From Heliopora coerulea (taxonomy: Eukaryota; Cnidaria; Anthozoa; Scleralcyonacea; Helioporidae), in the NCBI GenBank assembly GCA_030142905.1, contig JASJOG010000002.1, forward strand, positions 164,501-228,500: 64,000 nucleotides of DNA, given 5' to 3'. The notes below the pieces were generated by a model. That model did not search any database, was not told the origin of the DNA, and was given only the letters and a program-made list of their open reading frames with translations. This document shows, piece by piece, positions 1 to 12,510 of the stretch (position 1 is its first letter; each line of letters begins with the position of its first letter). Made by a program: the position numbers and the translations under genes.

Positions 1-311
1 TACAAGCAAAATTTGTCGTTCGTCGTTCTGGTTGGCTGTGTGATGTTTTTGCGCATGGGATATATACACTTGTTCGCGATTACTATAAGCTACTTGAAAT
101 TTCCGAATCATGAGTCTTATGGAATCTGAGTCTTATGGAATCAACGTACGGATGGCATAAAGCGGCGATTCGCCATAAACGACTCTGCCAGGAAGGTTTC
201 AAGATGATGACGATCTTAATTCCATATAAAGACCACTGGAGATGGCTTCCAATAATACCCTTTGAATTTAACGAATCTGCTCATTAACTGCAGCGTAGTA
301 ACAGCACTTAC

Positions 312-433
312 CTAGATATAAACCCATAGTGACAAAAACTATGAGTCCAAAATATGCATTGAATGCCGTAATAAAGAATACAACAGCGACAATTATGTCA
401 ACAATGACAGGAATGATGTTGAACAGCATGTAA
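312..433 (-). CDS. ABCB6: ABCB6 exon 7 (as counted here): third and fourth core helices
   Basis: This 122-bp exon has acceptor TTTTTCTCTTAG and donor TATCTAG|GTAAGT. It encodes SYMLFNIIPVIVDIIVAVVF followed by FITAFNAYFGLIVFVTMGLYL, matching ABCB6 [21 protein letters not shown]...FNAWFGLIVF. Its first base completes the Ser codon left by the previous exon. The next coding exon lies outside the window; positions 1-311 show no further exon that I can support. Confidence 0.95.
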
Positions 434-3117
434 CTAAGAGAAAAACACAATTTTTTCAATAAGGTGCGGTAATCATTCGATAGTTTTAAAAAAAAAAAGA
501 AAAGAAAAATTAAATCCAGAGTTTGAATTTGACCGTATGACATGGAGCAATTTTTCATGCAAGTTGTGTCACAAAAACAAATTGTCCCAGACGTACGACG
601 GGGTGTTGCAGGGTATAGTATACGTGCAAGTAGTCGAAATTTATTGCAACTAGAGTTAAAAGTAGTACTTATATTCCCTTTTCGTCAAACGTGTACTTTT
701 AAATACGAGTTGCACGAGAGTGTTACATGATTAATCTACACACTTTAAAAACTGAGTTGACCTGATAATTACCAGAAAATTCTTTAAATTTCTTTCTACC
801 AGCTGTATGCTGAAAACGTAACATGAACATGCTCGCTGCTATTTCATTGAACACCCACATTTAACAAAACCAAAGAGCCAGCCCAGATTCCACTAGGAAA
901 CGTGTCAATGCGCATAAACTTTTCGTAATAAAATCAGGGAATTTGCAGAAAGTTTCGAACGAAATAGCCAAACTGACGAATGAAAATGTTTAGTTTCAAT
1001 TTCATAAAAGGGAGCCTACACCCAATTAGAGTTTTCAAGGACAGTGTGTTTCCTTTTTCCAAGTTTTAAAATGACAACGGAAGAATCTGTTTATCCCTCG
1101 AATATTTAAAGTCGGAATAAAATTACCGAATGCAATAACTTCTGGAGAGATCAGGTACACTACATATACAAAAGGTTTCGGCTTTTTTGCTCAAGTCTTT
1201 GTCACAGTGAATACCTAGAGCTGGTGGAGTCACGTGCAACAAATAACGTTTAAACTGTTGAGTAAAATAAACTCATGGAAGAACACAATAACATAATCAT
1301 TCTACTTATTTCTATTCCAATAAACAAGCCGAAATGAAGGCAGCCAACTCCTTACAATTTAAAAAAATTGTACACATTACGCATGTGTCGACCGGATGGC
1401 AGATTAAGAATCTGAAACTGGTATTAATTAAACAAGTCACCAAAGGAGAGATGATTATATGACATGGGATAATATAATCTACGAAATCTTTCTCCTTGGC
1501 CATGAAAGATCTCTTTAAACTTTCAGATACTTGAGTCTAACCAAAATAGCCTCACAGCTCACTTTATTTCTCATATCAGATGTTGCAAATAATGTCTCAA
1601 GCGATGTTTGGTCAAAAAACAGAAGAAGAATTTTGCTTAAGGTGGTTCCCAACAGTTTCTATTTTAATTTAGTTATTTATCTAATTATTTGCTCATTTAT
1701 CGATTTATTTTATTTCCCTATTTATTTGTTATTCACTAATCAACCAAAAGAACAAACCCCAACTGACTGACTCACACTCAACCAGTGAATCAATCAGTAA
1801 ATCAATCAAAGAGTCAACCAATCAATCGATCGATCAATCAATCAATCAATCAATCATTAATTACTTTGCCTGGCTGCACATGCTTTCACCTTTTTACTCA
1901 TAGTGCACACACCAATTTCGTCTTGTTCACCAAAATTCAAACAAGGAGCGATCGATATCAACGTCTTATGCCAGAAAATTTTGTTCAATTAATTCTTTCT
2001 ATTATTCAAAATTTCTCCTGTTGCAAAATTAAGGTTTACGAATGGTCATTTTGTACGATGTGTCAACTAATTATGCCACGACAACCAGATAAACGTTACA
2101 GCTGAAAACTTGGATGATTTGACGTCTCCAGGTATTGAATATTAAATAAAATTGTTTGAAATAGAAATATGTTCCACAAAAGCTCTGTCCGAGAGGTCAA
2201 GACATTCGCCATAAGAACAAAAAAAAAACCAAAAAAAAAAACAACCCCAAATATTATTTCGTTGTCCATCCTAGAAGATTTTGATGGATACCTCGTTTCA
2301 TCAGGGGAGTTCACTAGCACTCTTGTAAGAATTCAGCCATTAAAACCGGAAAATTAATCGCTTAATGCCAGGGTAAAGCTTTGCTTCACATGGTACAATA
2401 TTGAAACCGTATGGTTCACTGTTCATGAAACAAGAAGATAAATCCCGATATTATCGTAATTGCGAGAGCACGCTGACTTTTGATTACACGACTTGACATT
2501 TAATTGATTCCATGAATTTGCATTTTCAGAGATGACCTAAGACAACTGTTCGAAAGCTCAGCAAATTGGTTATCGCTGCAGTATTTCCGTATATATCTTT
2601 CTTCGCCATTTTTTTCTTTTTATCTTAGGTGACTCTTACTTGAACATGAATTACAAAAAAAGGTTTTTCGAGTGGCGCAAATTCACCTAGCGAAATGTTT
2701 CGATGGAGAAATTACGAAAACTAAAAACTCTACGAATTTACCCAACAATGAATTTGAGCAATTAAAAAGTCTACGAAAAGTGTCTGTACGACTCTTAGAA
2801 GAGTGTTAAGGCCTGATTTCGCGAACGATTATCCAAACCCATATATCAAGGTGTACTCCCCAGATCAAAGCATGCTGTAACCCTACTAACGTGCCCTGAA
2901 CTGCTCCTTACTCTTAGTGTACTATAGCTCTCACGCTGTCAAAGAAACAATTTTATGCGTAATGTCAATAGTTTTAACTGACTGTGAATACGTAAAAACA
3001 TTTACTACAAGGCATCATAGTTGAAGTCATCAATGAGATTAAACCATGATAGGGGGACCACAGAAACTCCAATTAGTTCAAACGCAAGAGGTGTCAATCT
3101 CCCGACCCTGAGTTTAC
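434..3117. other. ABCB6 intron, no gene seen
   Basis: Intron between the two leftmost ABCB6 exons. It is AT-rich and contains an (AATC)n microsatellite at about 1785-1856. I see no other exon or recognisable element; the longest open frames are low-complexity or AT-driven. Confidence 0.6.
1785..1856. repeat. (AATC)n microsatellite
   Basis: Imperfect AATC/GATC tetranucleotide array, purest at about 1818-1856 (ATCAATCAATC repeated). An open frame across it reads repeated NQSINQS and is an artefact of the array. Confidence 0.85.
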
Positions 3118-3207
3118 CTTAGGAGAGTGGTAATACTTGTATTTCCTCGATCAACCATCCTCAACACCTCTCCAGTCTTGCGACCCAGATGCCACCTTAA
3201 TGACAAA
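3118..3207 (-). CDS. ABCB6: ABCB6 exon 6 (as counted here): [13 protein letters not shown] coupling region
   Basis: This 90-bp exon lies between TTTTTTTTCTAG and CTAAG|GTAAAC. It encodes [20 protein letters not shown] followed by GNTSITTLL, near identical to the [21 protein letters not shown] segment of ABCB6. It begins with the last base of a codon and ends with two bases (AG) that the following exon completes to Ser. Confidence 0.95.
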
Positions 3208-3530
3208 CTAGAAAAAAAAGAACACGTGAAGAAGTCAAATATGGCGAACAGTGCGTCATTGCATAATAGTGCCAAGTAACTATAGCTACTACCATCCATC
3301 CGTTAAGAATCCCACACGATCCCTCGCCAGCGACGCATTCGACCGGAGGTGCCATTAAAACCATTTCTACCGGTAGTTATTTATTACTGGGTCCAAAACG
3401 GATTAACTTATCAGTGTATTTGTTACCAGTTCCCAGAAGTCAATAAGAGTTCCGTGCAGACTCTGAATATTTCTTTCAGAAAGATTATTTCTTGAAAGGT
3501 CAAGCTGAGTAGCTTAATCCAAAACCCATT

Positions 3531-3647
3531 AACCCTTTAAGGGTCAGCGTTCTGTATACGGGACATCAAGAGTAAATAAGAAGACAAAGCAAAATCAATG
3601 AAAGAACAATGAACAAAAGAAAACGAACACAACCTTTAAAGGGTTAA
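3531..3647. repeat. Short inverted-repeat MITE (TTAACCCTTTAA ends)
   Basis: A left end ATTAACCCTTTAAGGGT and a right end ACCTTTAAAGGGTTAAAT form terminal inverted repeats of about 15 bp around an internal stretch of about 85 bp. This is the layout of a small non-autonomous DNA transposon. No transposase is present. Confidence 0.5.
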
Positions 3648-4206
3648 ATGGACTATATGGTCCGTTGAGATACTTACAAAACAAAATTTAAAATGTCTTT
3701 ACAAAAATTTATATTTCTGCACTACCGTTCTATTTGGTTATATTTCGTCGAGTGACAAAAAAACGTAGCACGACGCAATATTTTTGATATTACTTTTCGA
3801 AAGACCTATCACTTAGCTATCCGCAATGAAAATTTCCATCAAAAAATCTTACGACCCAAATTATTGGTGAATTTTTCCAAACTTTCTGTCAAATGTCTGT
3901 AAGAAGAGTTGGTGGTTTTAGGGTTGAAAGGAAAAAAGTTACCTTTTCCTGGACAAAATACTGCCAAAAGACTTTCAGGTAATAGTCCGAGACCTATATC
4001 TTTTCTGCTTATTTACAATGATTGAAATTATAATCATCATGAAGCCTTTTTAACAGTCTCTAGTCTGGAAAACAATGCGGGAAAAACCGGATTTGACCTC
4101 ACTTCCGGTCGAAATTGCGTGGATATGCGGGATTCTTGACAGGTGAATAGATTGAGGGTCTTCATTTGTAAAGAGAAGAGAGAGTGAGACATTTGTACAA
4201 GCGTGT

Positions 4207-4491
4207 CTAGTTATCTTCCTTCCCAATTTTCGACGGTCTATTTGAATAAAATGTAACCTTATAATTGTAGTTACCGCCACAAGGAATTCCAGCTTCTGTG
4301 CGATCATCACAGGAAGTCAGACAGCCTAGGAAGTCGAGATTGAACGTTTTTTCTACCAAATTTATAGCATTTGCACTGATAGAAAACTTCATCTCTTCAA
4401 AGCTGACAAAGGTCCCTTCTTTCAGATTGAAAATAGGCAAGCCTTTAGCCCGGCAAAACTTTACAGGTTCAAACAGTGTAGTAATTTGTTA
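4207..4491 (-). pseudogene. Unidentified coding-like stretch, Cys-rich end
   Basis: An open frame of about 94 codons, stop to stop. Its latter half contains LDFLGCLTSCDDRTEAGIPC followed by a possible donor GGCG|GTAACT. The residue mix looks more like protein than the surrounding AT-driven frames. It lies in the long ABCB6 intron but does not fit the missing ABCB6 exon. I do not recognise the family. It may be a stray exon, a transposon gene fragment or chance. Confidence 0.25.
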
Positions 4492-5215
4492 GTTAAGCCT
4501 TGAAAATGTATAAAAAAACAATAATTGAGTTCAGCTTTTTTGGTATCAAAACTGATCAAGATCGAGAACTTGATCACCTTATAGTGCAAACTATTCGGTG
4601 GAAAAAATTCAAGTTCGCTTGTCCAAAGCATTAGAGGTGCTGCTCACTCAAACGTATTCACCGAGTAAACTATCCAGCTATCGCAGAACTAGCCATTCAA
4701 GGCACGAACATTGATATTTAAAAGAAACATTCATGCGCAATACGCCCAGTGGAAGCATGAGATAAAGTTGAGTATAGAGACATAGAAACTATTTTTGCAG
4801 TGTTGGGAGGAAAATGTTGCGAGCCAACCAGAGCGTGAGGAAGACGCTTGCTATTTTATAATTAGTAATACCACTTTATTACGAACTGGCCAATGTTAAC
4901 TATTATCTTGGTTCAACCACGCAGGCTTATCCAATGTATGGGAAAACGTCGTATAATGTGACCTAGTTTGGATGTATGCTGACATCTGGGTCATTCCATG
5001 TCAACTCGACCAATCTCCCCACTCCAAGTTTACAGACTGAGCTGATTTTTGATACATTTACAGACCATAACATGGTTCAACTGCATACGGATTTTTACCG
5101 GATGGCATCGAGTATCCTTTAAAACAAGAGCGAAAAACCGTCAGCTGATAAAGAGCGGAAGTCTCCATTTTAAGCGAATCTGAAATTTTCGCGTAGTTTG
5201 TGCTTCATTATTTCG

Positions 5216-5488
5216 TTAAGTACTCAGCATATTCCGACCAAAATTTTTTACCCATAGAGTTGGTATCGTTCTTTTAAAAGAATAAACCACATGAACTACG
5301 TAATCTACCGTATCCGAGATGGAGTAACGTCGATATGCCAGAATGGCCGAAATGAAATTATGGAGTATTTCTGAGTAACAGTAACTTGGTAGGTATTGCA
5401 GTAGGAACGTCCAAAATACGCACACAAAATGACAGGACATAAAACTGTATACTCTAGTTGTGATAACGTGATACAACAAAGGACACAC
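5216..5488 (-). other. 90-codon open frame in left arm of the inverted repeat
   Basis: It encodes the same peptide as 8342-8614. The middle is hydrophobic and cysteine-containing (CHFVCVFWTFLLQYLPSYCY). Being identical in both arms follows from the recent inverted duplication and does not by itself prove coding. No family is recognised. Confidence 0.2.
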
Positions 5489-5987
5489 TCAAAATAGTGG
5501 TTTAAATTATGGCAGCTTTAGTTAGATCCTTCTTTTCAAGGGGTTATATCGGTCTGTGGAATAGGTCGGACTGATCCGAAATTTTCACATGTTAAGCTTC
5601 CGACTGTGATAAAATGGTGGGCCAAATTTTGTAGTTGTCCTCGAATTCTTTCAATTGTAGTGAACGACCTAAATATAGGTGTTTTCCAGTAATCGACTCC
5701 TAATGTAAACAAACGTTAAGTGGTGCTAGCAGGATAGTGACGTCAGAGTCAGATGTAGGCTGTTAAAGATCCAAATTTTAAGATTCCTGTATTTGCCCGT
5801 TGATAAATGATTTAATATAATTGCTTAGCGTCTAAAATAGGAATATTTGTCTAAGTACTTCATACCGAGAACAACTTTTCGTTCGCGTCTTTCCTGTTAA
5901 ATTAGCAACAGTCTCGCAGCACGCTCTTTCATTGTTTACATCACAATTAAGTCAAATCAATTACTGCAAAACACCAATATTTATTAG

Positions 5988-6208
5988 AAAAACAGGCATA
6001 TTTGGGTCAAAAGGTTTATTTAGATCTAACGTTTCGTTGCTTAAGATGCAACATCATCAGACAATGAAACATAATACGATAAAACGGTCACTGAACTAAC
6101 GTTAGATCTAAATAAACCTTTTGACCCAAATATACCTGTTTTACGAATTTTTTGCTGGGCCTTGATTTTCATCCTTCGAATACGTTTTCCGCCCGGTTCT
6201 TCAATTAC
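5988..6208 (-). mobile_element. 221-bp insertion with 13-bp target duplication in left arm
   Basis: The sequence CAATATTTATTAG flanks this segment on both sides, while the right arm of the giant inverted repeat carries the site once and uninterrupted (near 7680-7700). So this is a clean insertion with a 13-bp target duplication. Inside, about 40 bp (ATTTGGGTCAAAAGGTTTAT and on to AACGTT) occurs twice in inverted orientation. On the minus strand there is a hammerhead-like core: CTGATGA, a GTTGC/GCAAC stem, then GAAAC. Penelope-like retroelements are known to carry hammerhead motifs. An extra T precedes the stem, so activity is doubtful. Confidence 0.65.
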
Positions 6209-8341
6209 ATCAATATTTATTAGATTGAGCTCGAAGTATTTCTTGTAGGTCCTGTATAGCCAAACGAAAAGTTCAAACTCAAGGGCTTATTCGCTTTAAG
6301 AGTTAAGCACGGTGGTAAACACGGATAACAATTTGAGTCCCCGTTTGCGCCTCGTTTGTTTACGTTAGGAATCAAATACGGCAAAATACCTATATCTCGA
6401 TCGTCTCTTAATGTAGAAACAATTTGAGGACAACTACGAAATTTGGACAATTGGTTTTCCATTTTCATTTATACAACATGCGAAATTATCGGGTCAGTCT
6501 GATCAATCCTACAGTCAGTGGCGCAAGAAGCAAGTGTGGGTTGAGGGGGTTAATACCTTTCGGAGGCACCTCTGTGCATGGAAAGGGCGCCCTCAAAATA
6601 GATAGCATTTGTCATACCAGTTCTTTTCACAGGAGGTTTGCATTTTAGTGAAACTAGTAATTAACGTCAGTATTAAAGTAAATATTAGTATTATAGTAAA
6701 GTATAGTATTATAGTAAAGACTATATTAAGACTATATATTAATTTCAGAAAAATTTGAAATTTCCATGAATATCTGAGTAATGTCTCTGTCTCGTTCAGT
6801 ACGCTTTTTTTATATTCTTATATATCTTGTAATCTATAAACCCAAGCAAGAGGGCATAAACTGATCCATTACACCTAGTTATGAAAGACATTTCTTTTTT
6901 CTTTAAAAAAAGGCATTTTTTGTCGTTTCCAAAACTGTTGGGGGTTACGTGCCCCAAATCCCCTCCTGGTTCCTACACCTACTATGCCTAAAGACTGATT
7001 TTACTCCTTAAAAACAAAGAACTGTCAAAAATTGACGCAATTTAAGGCACTTTTTGCAGCGTCTCATTCGTTGTATTTAGTCTTCATTACAGGCGAAGGT
7101 TGTCCTCTGTCCTGTTATTTTGGCCGAGTTATTATAACTCAAAAATACTCCAAAGTTGAATTTTAATTCCATTCTACCATAATATTGATATCACTCTAAC
7201 TCGGATATAGCTTATTTTTATTATTAAACAGTGTGCATGATTTACTCTTACAGAACAGTATACCAGTTCTACCAATTAAAGAACTTTAGCCGAATTATTT
7301 TGAGTACTTAAAAATGATGTGCGAACTAAGCGAAAATTTCAGATTCGCTAATAATGGCGACTTCCGCTCTTTATTAGCTCAGCTGACGGTTTTTCACGCG
7401 CAATTTAAAAGCTCTTCAAAAATCATATACAGTTTAATCATGTTATACTCTTGAAATATACCAAAATTCGACCAAGTTGGTAAAGATGGAGAGGGACAAT
7501 TGGTGCAGTTGATATGAAAAGACTCACGTGTTTTGCCGTATTTGATTCCTAATGTAAATACACGAGGATTCAGATTTATATCCGTGTTTATCACCGTGCT
7601 TAACTCTTAAAGAAATTAAGCCCTTGAGTTTGAACTTTTCGTGTAGCTATACAGGACCTACAAGAGATACTTCGAGCGCAATCTAATAAATATTGGTGTT
7701 TTCCAATAATTGATTTTACTTGTGATGTAAACAATGAAGGAGCGTGCTGCGAGATTGTTGCTAATTTAACAAGAAGGACGCGAACGAAAAGTTGTTCTCG
7801 GTAAGGAGTATTTTGACAAATATTCCTATTTTGAACGCTAAGTAATTATATCAAATCATTTGTCAACGGGCAAATACGGGAATCTTAAAATTTGGATCTT
7901 TAACAGTCTGCATCTGACTCTGACGTCACTATCCTGCTAGCACCACTTAACGTGACAGTGACATCGATTGAGGCTTACGTTAGTCTTCCGATGTTAAAGA
8001 ATGACTGGTAAGGACTTCTGATAACATATTTTACTGAGCAAGAATTGCAAAATCAAAATTTTTTGAGTACGAGCTCAGGAAGGAGCACAATCACACAAAT
8101 AAGCGTTTGCGCACCGTTTGTTTATGTTAGGAGTCGATTACTGAAAAACACCTATATTTAGATCGCTCACTACTGTTGAAAGAATTCGAGGACAACTACA
8201 AAATTTGGCCCACCGTTTTATCACAGTCGGAAACTTTATATGTGAAAATTTCGGATCAGTCCGACCTATTCCACAGACCGATATAACCCCTTGAAAAGAA
8301 GGATCTAACTAAAGCTGCCATAATTTAAACCACTATTTTGA

Positions 8342-8614
8342 GTGTGTCCTTTGTTGTATCACGTTATCACAACTAGAGTATACAGTTTTATGTCCTGTCA
8401 TTTTGTGTGCGTATTTTGGACGTTCCTACTGCAATACCTACCAAGTTACTGTTACTCAGAAATACTCCATAATTTCATTTCGGCCATTCTGGCATATCGA
8501 CGTTACTCCATCTCGGATACGGTAGATTACGTAGTTCATGTGGTATATTCTTTTAAAAGAACGATACCAACTCTATGGGTAAAAAATTTTGGTCGGAATA
8601 TGCTGAGTACTTAA
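8342..8614 (+). other. 90-codon open frame in right arm of the inverted repeat
   Basis: Mirror copy of 5216-5488. A GTA for GTT change leaves the peptide unchanged. Same caveat: conserved because the arm is conserved, function unknown. Confidence 0.2.
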
Positions 8615-8843
8615 CGAAATAATGAAGCACAAACTACGCGAAAATTTCAGATTCGCTTAAAATGGCGACTTCCGCTCTTTATCAGCTGACGGTTTTTCGC
8701 TTTTGTTTTAAAGGATACTCGATGCCATCCGGTAAAAAATCCGTATGCAGTTGAACCATGTTATGGTCTGTAAATGTATCAAAAATCAGCTCAGTCTGTA
8801 AACTTGGAGTGGGGAGATTGGTCGAGTAGACATGGAATGACCC

Positions 8844-10143
8844 TTGTATATTACTGAACTGCGGAAAGACTTTCCAAAACTTGAATGTACCTTTATGATG
8901 GTGTCAGTTATTGGTCCTTGTGTTCACAGTAGTGACCAATACTGCTGTCTTGAATTATTAACCGAGATCAATCAAATTACGCATATTACTTTTCCGAACG
9001 GTCGTCTGATGGGGCAAAGTAATGTGAGGAAATCAACCAAGAACCCTACAACTAACTTACGCTTCACAAAATTTTTGGGACAACCAGTTACCGTGTGGCA
9101 TGAAATTTCTAGCAATATAAACGTAACGAGGCCGCGCAATCCATTGATATTTAGGTCTAATAGTAAAAAAAGCTAAAGTCCTGGGCAAATAAGGAAACGT
9201 TGCTTCCCCGCATTTTCCGAGCTTGGCTGAATGAAAAAAAATATTTCGTGGCAAACATTCACGACCTGTGTAAATCATTGCATACAAATTAGTGTATAAT
9301 GCGAACCCTTGGACGACCAGGTAATATTGCTTCTCAGGCGGGAAAACGAAAAAAGAATGTTTCCGAAACAAAAGCTTTGGCCGGAAAGCAAAAAATGTTT
9401 CTAAATTTCCTGAGTAATATTTCTTGATTAACAGGAAGCAAATTTTGTTTCCAAGACAACATTTCCACGGGTGGTCATATTAAAATACCAGCAGTTTCCG
9501 CAGGAATATTTCTTCCTTTGTCCAGGGCCTAAAACCTCACGAACCAGTCTGCCAAACTGTCGCATAAGTACTGCCTATGTCTACGATCCTTTGTGATAAT
9601 TAAAGCTTTAAAGGAGCAATCCCACGAACTCTTTTCAGCCAAGACACATCCCTTTGGCAAGGAAAATCTTCTGGGGTTACCCAGTGTTAAATCGCTTGGC
9701 GTTGCCAAGTAAAAAATAAAAGTGTCCAGAAAGACGTTATTTAGTGGAGCTGGCCTCATCTCTTTCCTATTCGGGGCTTTTCCTTTGGTGGGTTAGACCG
9801 TGTAGGGTTCACGGAGTAAAACAGTAAAAGACTATTGTGGAAAGTCATATTCAGTGATAGCACAATACTCTGTCCTGGCGATATATCGTCTGAAGCAATT
9901 CTGGTCTCGCCCAGAACTGCCTGTAATATTTCCTTACCTATGTAAATGTGCAAAGAGCCGTACTTGCACCGCCCGGCTGGTATACTGCTGTACTTTGATC
10001 CATATGAAAGATCGTAAATTGTTCAGAATTCCCAACCCGCCTTGAAAAAAAGAAGTGAAATGAAGAAAGAAAACAAAACATAACAAAACAAATAAAACAA
10101 AAAAACAAAACAAAAAACGAATAGAACCAATTTATTACCAATT
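8844..10143. other. Intronic stretch, nothing recognised
   Basis: No exon, tRNA-like unit or inverted-repeat element that I can support. Open frames here are short and overlap each other on opposite strands without protein-like composition. Confidence 0.5.
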
Positions 10144-10509
10144 TCAGCAGACCATAATTAGGTCCGTGAGTTCGGAAAAAAAACAAAGCAAATGATGGCC
10201 GCTTTTGTGACTTGGCACGATAATAAATCTAAAACCAGAGCTGAGTACGGTATAGAGCAATGTTTGGCATAACATTAGTTTGGCAGGTGCCTTGTTACTT
10301 CTCACCGACTCATCAACATAAGAACCATCATTTATTTTGGTGATATCTTTCAGAAATTTCTTCTTAGCATTAGAAGTAGACACAGTAAAAGTATCAGAGG
10401 TATCAGGGTAAAATTTAGCACTTGCAGTTTTTCCTGATATATAGTTACCTTTAACACAGAATAGTTTTTCAAAAAGTTTAGCCCGACAGGTGAAATGGCT
10501 TAGATAGGC
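10144..10509 (-). pseudogene. Unidentified 121-codon open frame
   Basis: Open from just after a TAG at 10510-10512 to a stop at 10144, with no good ATG at its head. The first 80 residues have balanced, protein-like composition (for example KFYPDTSDTFTVSTSNAKKK); the last third is hydrophobic. It contains the string FTCRAK; the frame at 4207-4491 has FCRAK, perhaps by chance. It is on the same strand as ABCB6 but does not match any ABCB6 region. It may be a relic of a mobile-element gene. Confidence 0.25.
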
Positions 10510-10596
10510 CTACGGTTTCCTTTGTTTCTGGGCTTGATTTAAATTGTCAAGTCAATGGTCAAGGAAAATTGCAATTTACAACGACAGGATGAAAAT

Positions 10597-11022
10597 ACAC
10601 CTTTTGCTGTTCATTACCAGAAAATATACTATCATTAACGCCAACCTCCAACTCATTAACGCAAAAGTACATTCATTTTATTCAATCGACATTCATTAGC
10701 GTAGCTACGCAACCATTTGCATCAAAGGGCATTCTATAGCGCCAACAGACGACCATGAATACCATTCTACTATACATTAAGAATAAAAATTTCAACTAGG
10801 CAAAATATTTCTCTTGCGTAATTGAAATTTTATCATCCCTAATGTATAGTAGAGTGGTGTTAATGATCCGTCTGTTGACGCTATGGAATGCCCTTCGATG
10901 TAAATGGTTTCTTATCCACGCTAGTGAATGTCGATGGGATAAAATGAATGTATTTTTGCGTTAATGAGTTTGAGTTTGGCGTTAATGAAAATATTTTCTG
11001 GTAATGAACAGCAAAAGGGGTA
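10597..11022. mobile_element. Foldback MITE, family F, copy 1
   Basis: A 426-bp palindromic element. It begins CACCTTTTGCTGTTCATTAC and ends with the complement, GGTAATGAACAGCAAAAGG. The arms are about 190 bp each and meet around TATACATTAAG. The flanking dinucleotide is TA on both sides, as for TA-targeting DNA transposons. Four relatives lie at 19305, 19866, 21119 and 38539. It has no coding capacity. Confidence 0.85.
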
Positions 11023-11289
11023 GTAACAAGTTGTTTAATGGTGGTACGTATAGCCACGGTGTCACTTTCAAATACCTCTTATCTGTACCAGCAGATCTAT
11101 TTATTTTCATTTAGCAGGAAAGTGATCTGCCCATTGAAACTGTTGTCAAAGTGAAAAGTATAAGTAATTCACGAATTTTTAACTGAATTTATTTAAGTCC
11201 CTTTTTGATCCTAATTTGAATTCAATTTTACATTACATTTTGTATTCTATTATATTTCCTTTTCATATCGTAAAAACCTACTGAATAAG

Positions 11290-11516
11290 AGAGATAGACA
11301 AAGATGAAGGATATAAATACCTAGGAGTGCTGGAGGCCGATGGAATTAACGATACCCAAATGAAAGAAGAGGTTAAAAGGGAGTACTACCGACAGGTTCG
11401 CACTATTCTGAAGTCGAAGTTAAATGGAGCAAATACGATTAGAGCAATAAATTCGAGACGTTGGGGAGGAAGAGGGCTTCTTAGTGTTCAAGTAATGTGT
11501 GAGTGTAGAGGTTGGT
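11290..11516 (+). pseudogene. LINE fragment: RT thumb piece with internal deletion
   Basis: The reading YKYLGVLEADGINDTQMKEE continues to LKSKLNGANTIRAINSR and then jumps to RWGGRGLLSVQ. In intact anthozoan LINEs of this type the last part (GGRGLIS) lies about 60 residues further on. So this is an internally deleted remnant lying just before a second, longer copy. Confidence 0.7.
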
Positions 11517-12339
11517 AACTTCAGAAAATACCTAGTAGAGATAATACCAATGGTAACAGGATGTCTTGGAGGTGGTATCAATATTTTAAATTACAACAAC
11601 AAATTGATGAGCTGATACGACAAGAGAAGGAAGCTAAATGGGTTGTGAGAAACATGCAGAAGATAGTATTAATGGAAAGTGAGACATCGTTACGCAAAGT
11701 GCTTAGCAAAGTGGTCCAAGAGGATTGATATTTTTGAATACGTGGTGTAGAAACATGCAAACCTATTACAGAAACTAATAGGTTACTGAAAGCTGTTAGT
11801 ATGTTAGTGGCGGAGAAGATAGGAATAAAGAATAGAAATACAACAAAAAGAAATACGAAGCCACGGAGGAAGAGAAGGATTGTTAGATATCTAGCAAATA
11901 TAGAAAGACTTAGCAATACTGGAACGTAAGCGAAGGGAAGGAAAGTAAAAATTATTCAAAAGGAAGTATAACTTAAAAACAAAAGGATTGACAATTGTTA
12001 TTGAGGGGTTGAAGTAAAGAGCAAATGCCAAAAAAGCGAAGGTAAAAAGGTACGAGCAAAGGACAATACAGTACAGACAAAATAGATTGTTCAGTGTGGA
12101 TCAGAAGAGGTTTTACCAAAAACTAAATGGGGAGATCAGGCAAGAAAAGATCATACCTAACGCGGAAGAAAGCAGAAGGTTCAGGAAAGGAATTTGGGAT
12201 GAAGTGAAAGAACACAATATAAGTAAGCAGAATGGTTGAAAGAAATCAAGGAAATGCAACATACCCTTTACCCTTTACAAGACGATCTGCAGATAACCAG
12301 GGAGAAAGTTGAGATGCAATGCAGAGAGATGCCTAATAG

Positions 12340-12510
12340 ACGTTATCCGCAAATGGCGCCTTATCTAATATTCTCTTATGAGCATATCATTTAGCCCCCA
12401 TAGCCTCGTTGTGTAAGAAATTCAAAAGGATTTTTACTCTTAAACGACGCCATAAGGACTAATTAAAATACATATGAAAGAATATCAAATAAGGCGCCAT
12501 TCTGGAATAA
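12340..12510. mobile_element. Palindromic MITE nested in the LINE (family G)
   Basis: Left end CCGCAAATGGCGCCTTATCT and right end AAATAAGGCGCCATTCTGGA are inverted copies, and the palindrome continues through ATATTCT...AGAATAT. It shares this layout and several internal words (ATTCTTTTATGAGCAT type) with the element at 40902-41080. It interrupts the N-terminal part of the LINE frame. Confidence 0.65.

Larger units (their letters stand above)
4988..8843. repeat. Giant inverted repeat (3.86 kb foldback element)
   Basis: The ends are GGGTCATTCCATGTC at 4988 and its complement finishing at 8843. The arms align over roughly 1.2-1.3 kb each: the left arm runs inward from 4988 to about 6385 and the right arm inward from 8843 to about 7520, leaving about 1.1 kb of centre. 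Each arm carries the same 90-codon open frame (5216-5488 minus, 8342-8614 plus) with identical translation and at least one synonymous base change. The right arm has about 155 bp (7957-8112) absent from the left. The left arm has a 220-bp insertion absent from the right. No target duplication is evident at the outer ends. It is probably a non-autonomous DNA transposon; the shared 90-residue frame has no known motif. Confidence 0.75.
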
